Assembly (NCBI GenBank): GCA_004555155.1
Contig: SFJH01000023.1
Coordinates: forward strand, 13,318-77,317
DNA from: Clostridiales bacterium
GTDB taxonomy: Bacteria; Bacillota; Clostridia; Christensenellales; Aristaeellaceae
Length of the DNA: 64,000 nucleotides
Direction of reading: 5' to 3'
Below are positions 57,934 through 64,000 of the stretch, piece after piece; position 1 is the first letter of the stretch; each line of letters starts with the position of its first letter. Position numbers and translations under genes: made by a program. Below the pieces are notes generated by a model. The model saw only the letters and a program-made list of their open reading frames with translations. It had not been told where the DNA came from and searched no databases.

Positions 57934-57950
57934 TCCGGCAAACCCTCTTC

Positions 57951-57981
57951 CCCGGCTCCGATTCTTCGGAGCCGGGCGTTT
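57951..57981 (+). terminator. Terminator-like hairpin after livJ
   Basis: CCCGGCTCC (57951-57959) pairs with GGAGCCGGG (57968-57976), then CGTTTC. A leaky terminator between livJ and livH is likely. Confidence 0.7.
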
Positions 57982-57992
57982 CAGAATGATTG

Positions 57993-58042
57993 AGGTAACC
58001 AACGGTAGTCAGTCAGCGCGGGCTGATTACCGTTGGTTACCT
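57993..58042. repeat. Long 20-bp inverted repeat between livJ and livH
   Basis: AGGTAACCAACGGTAGTCAG (57993-58012) and CTGATTACCGTTGGTTACCT (58023-58042) pair with one G-T pair around a 10-base loop. No T-run follows, so it is not a standard terminator. Confidence 0.75.
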
Positions 58043-58075
58043 TGAGTATATCAGAATACGAGGAGTTGTGAGTTT

Positions 58076-58960
58076 ATGACATTGTTTCTTTCCTATCTGA
58101 TCAACGGCATCAGTTTGGGAAGCGTATATGCCATCATCGCACTGGGATATACGATGGTCTACGGCATCGCCAAGATGCTGAACTTTGCCCACGGCGACGT
58201 CATCATGATCGGCGCCTACATCTCCTTCTGCGCCACGCAGTACATGGGGATGCCCGCCATCGTATCCGTGCTGATGGCCATGGCGGTCTGCACGGTGCTG
58301 GGCATCGTGATCGAAGGTCTGGCCTACCGGCCCCTGCGCCAGGCGGCATCCCTCGCGGTTCTGATCACCGCCATCGGCGTGAGCTATTTCCTGCAGAACA
58401 TGGCGCTGCTGATCTGGGGCGCCAATCCCAAGAGCTTCAGCTCCGTGTTTGACGTCGGCTCCATCTCCCTGTTCAGCGGCAAGCTGCTGATCAGCAGCGA
58501 GACAATTCTGACGGTGCTCGCGAACATCGTCATCATGATCGCGCTGACGCTGTTCACCGGCAAGACCAAGATCGGCAAGGCCATGCGCGCCGTCTCCGAG
58601 GACAAGGGCGCTGCCGAGCTGATGGGCATCAATGTCAACGCCACCATTTCCATGACCTTTGCCATCGGCTCCGCGCTGGCGGCCATCGCCGGCGTGCTGC
58701 TGTGCTCCGCCTATCCGACGCTGCAGCCCACCACCGGCTCCATGCCCGGCATCAAGGCGTTCACCGCGGCGGTGTTCGGCGGCATCGGCTCCATTCCCGG
58801 CGCGATGATCGGCGGCCTGCTGCTGGGCGTCATCGAGATCCTCGGCAAGGCCTATGTCTCCACGGAGCTGGGCGACGCCTTCGTATTCGCCGTGCTGATC
58901 GTGGTGCTGCTGGTCAAGCCCACGGGCCTTCTGGGCAAGCAGGTCCATGAGAAAGTTTGA
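58076..58960 (+). CDS. livH: Branched-chain amino acid ABC transporter permease, LivH
   Basis: A 294-residue permease with about eight helices. LivH blocks: GISLGSVYAIIALGYTMVYGIAKMLNFAHGDVIMIGAY, AVSEDKGAAELMGIN and AFTAAVFGGIGSIPGAMIGGLLLGVIEIL. GAGGAG lies 11 bases before the ATG. It partners LivM. Confidence 0.96.
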   Translation: MTLFLSYLINGISLGSVYAIIALGYTMVYGIAKMLNFAHGDVIMIGAYISFCATQYMGMPAIVSVLMAMAVCTVLGIVIEGLAYRPLRQAASLAVLITAIGVSYFLQNMALLIWGANPKSFSSVFDVGSISLFSGKLLISSETILTVLANIVIMIALTLFTGKTKIGKAMRAVSEDKGAAELMGINVNATISMTFAIGSALAAIAGVLLCSAYPTLQPTTGSMPGIKAFTAAVFGGIGSIPGAMIGGLLLGVIEILGKAYVSTELGDAFVFAVLIVVLLVKPTGLLGKQVHEKV

Positions 58961-58970
58961 GGTGAGTTGC

Positions 58971-60086
58971 ATGAAAAAGCTGAACAAAACCACAAAGAGC
59001 AACTTCATCACCTATGCGATCGTCATCCTTGCGTTCATCATCTGCCAGAGCCTGATCAGCGCAGGCTCCATGACCCGCTCGCTGAAGGGCCAGCTGGTGC
59101 CCATCTGCGTGTACATCGTCATGGCTGTCTCCCTGAATCTGACCGTGGGCATCTCCGGCGAGCTGAGCCTGGGCCACGCCGGCTTCATGAGCGTCGGCGC
59201 ATTTGCCGGCATCGTATTCTCCGCCTGGGCGCAGGCTGCGCTGGGCATTGAAAACACCATCGTCCGCCTGCTGCTGTGCATGGTGATCGGCGGCATCTTC
59301 GCCGGCATCGCCGGCGTGCTGATCGGCATTCCCGTGCTGCGCCTGCGCGGCGACTATCTGGCCATCGTCACGCTGGCCTTCGGCGAAATCATCCGCAATG
59401 TTTTCAACTGCCTGTACATCTCCCTGATCCCCGGCAGCGTGCAGTATGTGGCCGACGCCGCGAACCCCGAGGTGTTCACCAAAACGCAGGTGCTGGATCG
59501 CCTGAACATCGCCTTCAACACCACGCCGAACGCCGACTGGAACATCATCGTCAACGGCCCCGCCGGCGCGACGGGCGTCACCAAGATCGCCACCTTCACC
59601 GTCGGCTTTGCGCTGATTCTCTTCACGCTCGTCGTTGTACTGAACCTGATCAACAGCCGCTCCGGCCGCGCGATCATGGCCATTCGCGACAACCGCATCG
59701 CCGCCGAATCCATGGGCATCAACGTCACCAAGTACAAGATGATGGCGTTTGTCACCTCCGCGGTGCTGGCCGGCATGGCGGGCGCGCTGTACGGCCTGAA
59801 CTATTCCACCGTCACCGCTTCCAAGTTCAAGTTTGACACGTCGATCACCGTGCTGGTGTTCGTCGTTCTGGGCGGCATCGGCAATATTCGCGGCTCCATC
59901 ATCGCCGCCACGCTGCTGACCGTCCTGCCCGAGATGCTGCGCGCCTTCAGCGATTACCGCATGCTGATCTACGCCATCGTGCTGATCGTGGTCATGCTGG
60001 CCACCAACAGCCCGCAGATCCGCCAGCTGGTCGAACGCATCATCCCCAAGCGCAGAAAGGCCGGAAAGGAGGGCGAAGCCGCATGA
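58971..60086 (+). CDS. livM: Branched-chain amino acid ABC transporter permease, LivM
   Basis: A 371-residue permease, start after GAGGTGAGTTGC. Blocks: LNLTVGISGELSLGHAGFMSVGAFAG, RLRGDYLAIVTLAFGEIIRNVFN, AIRDNRIAAESMGINVTKYKMMAFVTSA and VVLGGIGNIRGSIIAATLLTVLPEML. Residues 165-205 contain an inserted stretch (VADAANPEVFTKTQVLDRLN) typical of some members. It overlaps livG by 4 bases. Confidence 0.96.
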   Translation: MKKLNKTTKSNFITYAIVILAFIICQSLISAGSMTRSLKGQLVPICVYIVMAVSLNLTVGISGELSLGHAGFMSVGAFAGIVFSAWAQAALGIENTIVRLLLCMVIGGIFAGIAGVLIGIPVLRLRGDYLAIVTLAFGEIIRNVFNCLYISLIPGSVQYVADAANPEVFTKTQVLDRLNIAFNTTPNADWNIIVNGPAGATGVTKIATFTVGFALILFTLVVVLNLINSRSGRAIMAIRDNRIAAESMGINVTKYKMMAFVTSAVLAGMAGALYGLNYSTVTASKFKFDTSITVLVFVVLGGIGNIRGSIIAATLLTVLPEMLRAFSDYRMLIYAIVLIVVMLATNSPQIRQLVERIIPKRRKAGKEGEAA

Positions 60087-60931
60087 CGCAGCGCAAATCC
60101 ACCACCCGCATGGTTCCCGTTCCCAGCCACAGCATCGTTCCCGAGCGCGACGTTGACAAGCGCCCCGTTCTGGAAACCCGGCATCTGGGCATTGAGTTTG
60201 GCGGTCTGAAGGCCGTCGAGGACTTCAACCTGACCATCGGCCGCACCGAAATCGCCGGCCTGATCGGCCCCAACGGCGCGGGCAAAACCACCGTCTTCAA
60301 CCTTCTGACCAAGGTCTATCAGCCCACCACCGGCACCGTCCTGATCGACGGCAAGGACACCGCCGGCATGAACACGGTGCAGGCCAACAAGCTGGGCATC
60401 GCCCGCACGTTCCAGAACATCCGCCTGTTTTCCAACATGACGGTGGAGGACAACGTGCGCATCGGCCTGCACAACCAGATCCGCTACGGCATGTTCTCCG
60501 GCATCTTCCGCCTGCCGTCCTTCTGGTCGGGCGAGAAGCGCCAGCACGAGCAGGCGCTGGACCTGCTGTCCATCTTCGACATGCAGGACATGGCCGCAAT
60601 GAAGGCCGGTTCCCTCCCCTACGGCGCGCAGCGCCGCCTGGAGATCGTTCGCGCGCTGGCCACCAATCCGTCGCTGCTGCTGCTGGACGAGCCCGCCGCC
60701 GGCATGAACCCCCATGAGACGGAAGAGCTGATGGAGAACATCATCAAAATCCGCGACAAGTTCCAGATCGCCGTCATGCTCATCGAACACGACATGAATC
60801 TGGTCATGGGCATCTGTGAGGGCATCTGCGTGCTGAACTACGGCCGGATCATCGCCAAGGGAACGGCGGATGAGATTCAGTCGAATCCCGTCGTCATCGA
60901 AGCGTATCTCGGCAAGCGGAAGGAGGACTGA
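60083..60931 (+). CDS. livG: Branched-chain amino acid ABC transporter ATPase, LivG
   Basis: A 282-residue ATPase with Walker A GPNGAGKTT, FQNIRLFSNMTVEDNV, signature region LPYGAQRRLEIVRAL, Walker B LLLLDEPAAGMNPHE and switch His IEHDMNLVM. An N-terminal extension of about 30 residues precedes the first strand. The reduced signature (PYGAQRR) is usual for LivG. Confidence 0.96.
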   Translation: MTQRKSTTRMVPVPSHSIVPERDVDKRPVLETRHLGIEFGGLKAVEDFNLTIGRTEIAGLIGPNGAGKTTVFNLLTKVYQPTTGTVLIDGKDTAGMNTVQANKLGIARTFQNIRLFSNMTVEDNVRIGLHNQIRYGMFSGIFRLPSFWSGEKRQHEQALDLLSIFDMQDMAAMKAGSLPYGAQRRLEIVRALATNPSLLLLDEPAAGMNPHETEELMENIIKIRDKFQIAVMLIEHDMNLVMGICEGICVLNYGRIIAKGTADEIQSNPVVIEAYLGKRKED

Positions 60932-60933
60932 CG

Positions 60934-61641
60934 ATGAGCCTGCTGAAAGTTGAGGATATTCACGTTTACTACGGCAACATTCACGCCATCAAGGGCATCT
61001 CCTTCGAGGTGAACGAGGGCGAAATCGTGACGCTGATCGGCGCCAACGGCGCGGGCAAGTCCACCACGCTGAACACCGTCGCCGGTCTTCTGAAGCCCCG
61101 CAGCGGCGCGATTACCTTCGAAGACAAGAGCCTGCTGGGCACGCCGGCCTCCAAGGTGGTTTCGCTGGGCATGGCGCTGTGTCCCGAGGGCCGCCGCGTC
61201 TTCCAGCAGATGAGCGTTCGCGAAAACCTGGAAATGGGCGGCTACACCCGTCCGGCCTCCGAGATCGACGCCTCCCTGGACGATGTGTTCAAGCGCTTTC
61301 CCCGCCTGAAGGAGCGCGAAAAGCAGATCGCCGGTACGCTCTCCGGCGGCGAACAGCAGATGCTGGCCATGGGCCGCGCGCTGATGAGCAAGCCCAAGCT
61401 GCTGATGCTCGACGAGCCCTCCATGGGACTCGCTCCGATTCTTGTCGAGCAGATCTTCGACATCATCGCGGAACTGCACGCCGCCGGCACGACGATTCTG
61501 CTGGTTGAGCAGAACGCACAGATGGCGCTCTCCATCGCAGACCGCGCCTATGTGCTTGGAACCGGCATGATCACGATGTCCGGCGCAGCCGCCGACGTCC
61601 TCGCCGACGATCGCGTTCGCGCCGCTTACCTGGGCGGCTGA
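60934..61641 (+). CDS. livF: Branched-chain amino acid ABC transporter ATPase, LivF
   Basis: A 235-residue ATPase with Walker A GANGAGKST, signature LSGGEQQMLAMGRAL, Walker B LLMLDEPSMGLAPI and LVEQNAQMALSIADRAYVL. It is the last gene of livJHMGF, starting two bases after livG. Confidence 0.97.
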   Translation: MSLLKVEDIHVYYGNIHAIKGISFEVNEGEIVTLIGANGAGKSTTLNTVAGLLKPRSGAITFEDKSLLGTPASKVVSLGMALCPEGRRVFQQMSVRENLEMGGYTRPASEIDASLDDVFKRFPRLKEREKQIAGTLSGGEQQMLAMGRALMSKPKLLMLDEPSMGLAPILVEQIFDIIAELHAAGTTILLVEQNAQMALSIADRAYVLGTGMITMSGAAADVLADDRVRAAYLGG

Positions 61642-61714
61642 TCGGGACTTGCAGCGCAGGCCCTTCTGCCTCTGAGGCGGATTTGCCTCTCCCGAAAGGC
61701 GCTCTCATACGGAC

Positions 61715-61750
61715 AGACTTCGCATCAGTCAATGGTGCGAAGTCTTTTTT
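61715..61750 (+). terminator. Terminator of the liv operon
   Basis: AGACTTCGCA pairs with TGCGAAGTCT followed by TTTTT. The remaining stretch 61751-61930 shows no gene that I can support. Confidence 0.9.
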
Positions 61751-61930
61751 CCAGAATCCGGATGATGTTTGGCACAAACCATGGTTTCCGACGCGTCGCC
61801 ATAACAGGGAGCGGACGATACCGCGATCCGTTCAGCACCGTCTCCAGCCCATCGCGCCTTCCATATTGGGTCTTCTTCAGCGATCTGCCGTATGCATGGG
61901 GATTGCGGCCTCCTGCACAGATTCTTGTGC

Positions 61931-61959
61931 TTGACGAGCTGCGGCGATCCGCTTATACT
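61931..61959 (+). promoter_or_regulatory. Promoter of the 177-residue membrane protein gene
   Basis: TTGACG (61931-61936), 17-base spacer, TATACT (61954-61959). The leader to the ATG at 62113 is about 147 bases. Confidence 0.75.
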
Positions 61960-62112
61960 ATCATTGAAAACGCACGGGACGGTTTCCAGAGAAAATGCGG
62001 TACGTCCTGACATCTGAGAACAGAACCGGCGCTTTGCTCAGGGAAAGCAATGCGGCAGCCCGCTTTGCCGGAGCGATCAGGCGCGCCGCTGAATCACATC
62101 GGGAGGCAGTTT

Positions 62113-62646
62113 ATGAATACCGTCCTGTACGAGGCGCCAACCGGGTATGACAGCATCGCAGAATCGTTGGCGTTTCCGCTCATCATGATTTTGTTTCTGA
62201 GCCTGGTTCCGCAGTTGATGTACAATCCGGAAAAGACATTCAGGGGCAAGAACTCCTCTGCCATCAAGAGGATCCCCCGCTATACAGGCTTTCTGCTAGC
62301 CGGCGTGTTTGTCTCCCTGGGCGCCTGTTTTATCCTGCACGGTCAGTTGGAGATGTATCGCAAAGTGATCGTTCCGTATGCTCATGGTCAATACGAGATC
62401 GCAGAAGGATACGTCCAGAACTTCGTCCCGATGCCTCGCGAGGGACACTCAAATGAAATGTTCGACATCAATGGCGTTCATTTTGAGTATTCCGACAACA
62501 ATATCGTCGTCGGATACCATCATACGAAAGTCAGGGGCGGCGTCATCCGGGGCAATGGGCAGTACCTGAAGGTTGGATATGTCTATTTTAACGAAACCTA
62601 TGGGAACATCATCGTATACATAGAAGAGCTTGCGCCTCCGGAATGA
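62113..62646 (+). CDS. Hypothetical membrane protein, 177 residues
   Basis: The start at 62113 follows GGGAGG by 6 bases. Two hydrophobic segments (about residues 20-38, SLAFPLIMILFLSLVPQLMY, and 58-78, YTGFLLAGVFVSLGACFIL) flank a short basic loop; the last 95 residues are soluble and beta-rich (VQNFVPMPREGHSNEMFDINGVHFEYSDNNIVVGYHHT). The soluble part resembles small extracellular beta-domains seen in many uncharacterised Firmicute proteins. I do not recognise the family and see no operon partner. Confidence 0.7.
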   Translation: MNTVLYEAPTGYDSIAESLAFPLIMILFLSLVPQLMYNPEKTFRGKNSSAIKRIPRYTGFLLAGVFVSLGACFILHGQLEMYRKVIVPYAHGQYEIAEGYVQNFVPMPREGHSNEMFDINGVHFEYSDNNIVVGYHHTKVRGGVIRGNGQYLKVGYVYFNETYGNIIVYIEELAPPE

Positions 62647-62884
62647 CGCCGCCCTCGCAGGCCTTTGTCACCGTTCCCGACGCCTGTCAAGCCGCCGCGC
62701 CCGGCTGTTTGCCGCCATCCCCCGGCGGACAATCTCGCCGATGGCGATCCCGACGGCAGCGGCGCGGACGATGCAGCCCGGAAGTTTGTCTGCTGGCTTT
62801 TTCAGAAGTTGGTTCATACGAAGCGCTGAGGTCGGGCACTGTTGCCACACGTGTCGTACATGTGCTGTGCGAATGCCGGAATGA
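62647..62884. other. Intergenic region with no supported gene
   Basis: About 240 GC-rich bases. A minus-strand frame here includes PADKLPGCIVRAAAVGIAIGE, which looks protein-like, but it has no credible start, ribosome site or continuation, so I call it at most a gene remnant. Confidence 0.4.
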
Positions 62885-62914
62885 TAAAACCCCGCTGCGC
62901 GGGGCAGCGGGGTT
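62885..62914 (-). terminator. Terminator of the small exported-protein pair
   Basis: On the minus strand AACCCCGCTG pairs with CAGCGGGGTT, followed by TTATC. Confidence 0.85.
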
Positions 62915-62937
62915 GAAGTTTGCCGCAAAACAAATGA

Positions 62938-63375
62938 TCAACCAATCAAAACAGTTCCGTCTTCATACCATTCATATCCCTCTTTTTTACACCAGTCTTT
63001 CGCGAACTCCAATTTGAACTGATGCAGATATTCATCGAAGTCCGGGAGGGAAGGCGCATCGAAAGAATCGCACAAAACGTGCGCTTCTTGAAAAAACTCT
63101 TTCGCATGCTCAGGCTTCTGATCGGGGATAAACTCAAAATGAGGGTATCGATTGAAAAAATCCCCGAAATCGATCCCCGCTTTGTCTCTTGCGAGCTCCA
63201 GATAGCGCTGATAAATAGGCGCCTCCGAATAGAGAGGAAGCCTTCTCCTGTTCTTCAGCTTCTCAATTTCAGCAGTCTGCGTTGCAACGTTGTACGTCAG
63301 GCCTGTATCCAAATCAAGGTAGACTGGAACCCACCAAAACAGGCTCAGCGCAAGCAACTGAACGTTCACTTTCAT
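62938..63375 (-). CDS. Hypothetical protein, 145 residues
   Basis: The ATG at 63375 follows GAGGGGG by 11 bases; an in-frame TTG six bases earlier is a possible alternative start. A hydrophobic N-terminus (VNVQLLALSLFWWVPVYL) could be a signal or anchor; the rest is soluble, rich in acidic and aromatic residues (FDEYLHQFKLEFAKDWCKKEGYEWYEDG). Lower GC than its surroundings. Probably exported and co-transcribed with the lipoprotein gene upstream, 23 bases away. Function unknown. Confidence 0.7.
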   Translation of the reverse strand: MKVNVQLLALSLFWWVPVYLDLDTGLTYNVATQTAEIEKLKNRRRLPLYSEAPIYQRYLELARDKAGIDFGDFFNRYPHFEFIPDQKPEHAKEFFQEAHVLCDSFDAPSLPDFDEYLHQFKLEFAKDWCKKEGYEWYEDGTVLIG

Positions 63376-63398
63376 TGACAAATCTGCCCCCTCGTCAA

Positions 63399-63977
63399 CT
63401 ACGTCGCCGACTCTTCCAATATTTTTCTCAGAAATGCTTTATCGTTATCGGATGTAACTTGTCCCTCCCAAATCTCCGCAATGTAGTATTCGATCGTCCG
63501 TTCAAGGTCATCGAAGGATACCACTTCCAACGGATAGGACATTCCATCAAAAAGTTCATCATCAAAAAGCGCTTCGATATCATTTGGAGTTCCCTTTATA
63601 TAGACAACCTTCTGATTGCCCGAATCCGGCGCATACTGCTCTATTCGCGCTCTTTCAGATGCATATTCATCCTGCGTATCGCAATGCCGTTTCAAGTAAA
63701 TGGAGAAAGTTGCATCGCTGAGGAGGGCGCAGTGGTAATAATATTGATATTCGCATTCCTGATCAGACGAAATAGCCGCAGGAAGCAAATTGCGATACTC
63801 TTTCTGCAAAAGATTGTCCACGTAATCATTATATTTTCCGTATTCATCCAAGTCGTCTATCTGGACATGTCCAATCGGAGGATCGAGATGATCGATATCC
63901 AGAGTTCCACACGCGGAGAGTACGAAGGCGAACAGGAGCAGACAGATTGCAGCAAACCATTTCATCCGTTTTTGCAT
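63399..63977 (-). CDS. Hypothetical lipoprotein, 192 residues
   Basis: Signal peptide KRMKWFAAICLLLFAFVLSA followed by Cys in the lipobox LSAC; start at 63977 after AAGGGAAG. The mature protein is acidic, with DLDEYGKYNDYVDNLLQKEY and a C-terminal helical region ending KAFLRKILEESAT. No known domain. Its base composition, like that of the gene downstream, is more AT-rich than the window average, suggesting recent acquisition. Confidence 0.75.
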   Translation of the reverse strand: MQKRMKWFAAICLLLFAFVLSACGTLDIDHLDPPIGHVQIDDLDEYGKYNDYVDNLLQKEYRNLLPAAISSDQECEYQYYYHCALLSDATFSIYLKRHCDTQDEYASERARIEQYAPDSGNQKVVYIKGTPNDIEALFDDELFDGMSYPLEVVSFDDLERTIEYYIAEIWEGQVTSDNDKAFLRKILEESAT

Positions 63978-64000
63978 CAAATATCTTCCCTTCATGCTTG

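Noticed and set aside
57993..58042. Insertion sequence end
   Set aside because: No transposase or target duplication is visible; only a single hairpin is present.
61732..62010. Possible small genes in the gap after the liv operon
   Set aside because: Frames on both strands cross the liv terminator and the next promoter and have no ribosome sites.

Overview
The window looks like chromosome of a GC-rich, anaerobic, fermentative Firmicute of the class Clostridia. The codon-rich G+C genes, sigma-A-type promoters with 17-bp spacers, strong AGGAGG ribosome sites, a rubrerythrin, Bce-type and Sdp-type modules, branched-chain amino acid export and uptake systems and abundant carbohydrate genes all fit. 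A gut or rumen Christensenellales/Aristaeella-like lineage is my guess from gene content, not something the sequence proves. I saw no rRNA, tRNA, CRISPR array, phage or transposase gene.

Layout. 1-3.3 kb: a Bce-type antimicrobial-peptide sensing and detoxification module on the minus strand (response regulator, histidine kinase, ABC ATPase, permease running off the left edge). 3.3-8.4 kb: two paralogous micro-proteins facing away from each other across a shared promoter region, a phosphodiesterase coupled to an unusual cytoplasmic ParB-like/BMP fusion, and a DegV protein, with an intergenic region full of hairpins and repeats. 8.4-12 kb: Na/phosphate symporter, rubrerythrin and an ADP-ribosylglycohydrolase-family protein. 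12-27.4 kb: a large inositol-type catabolic locus read leftward: iolE, iolB, iolD, a broken iolG, a split transketolase, an archaeal-type glyceraldehyde-3-phosphate dehydrogenase, an archaeal-type phosphoglycerate kinase and a LarA-family protein. A ribose/inositol-type ABC importer lies upstream. 27.5-31.8 kb: asparagine synthetase and a LytTR-DUF3021-ABC module.

31.9-43.7 kb: a glycan-type locus with a complete Dpp/Opp-type ABC importer, two DUF2961/GH172-like enzymes, a two-module thioredoxin-like lipoprotein, a thioredoxin-CcdA membrane fusion and an AraC regulator. 44-48.7 kb: azlCD, a YjdF-like membrane protein, an acetyltransferase, a metallo-beta-lactamase/lamin-tail lipoprotein and a Gfo/Idh/MocA oxidoreductase. 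49-51.3 kb: an orphan 768-residue AAA ATPase with a central coiled coil. 51.5-56.4 kb: YbaK-type deacylase, SdpR-SdpI-hydrolase operon, AraC regulator and galE. 56.8-61.6 kb: a complete livJHMGF importer. 62-64 kb: three unknown small membrane or exported proteins.

The most striking feature is the 12-22.6 kb locus. It joins the first steps of inositol breakdown (IolG, IolE, IolD, IolB) to a split transketolase and to an archaeal-lineage GAPDH/PGK pair, while the usual iolC, iolJ and iolA are absent from the window. It may be a self-contained route from cyclitols or a related sugar to 3-phosphoglycerate. The iolG copy has an internal deletion with a frameshift, so this strain's pathway may be damaged or the assembly may be wrong there. 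The second notable locus is the importer/GH172/thiol-redox cluster at 32-43.7 kb.
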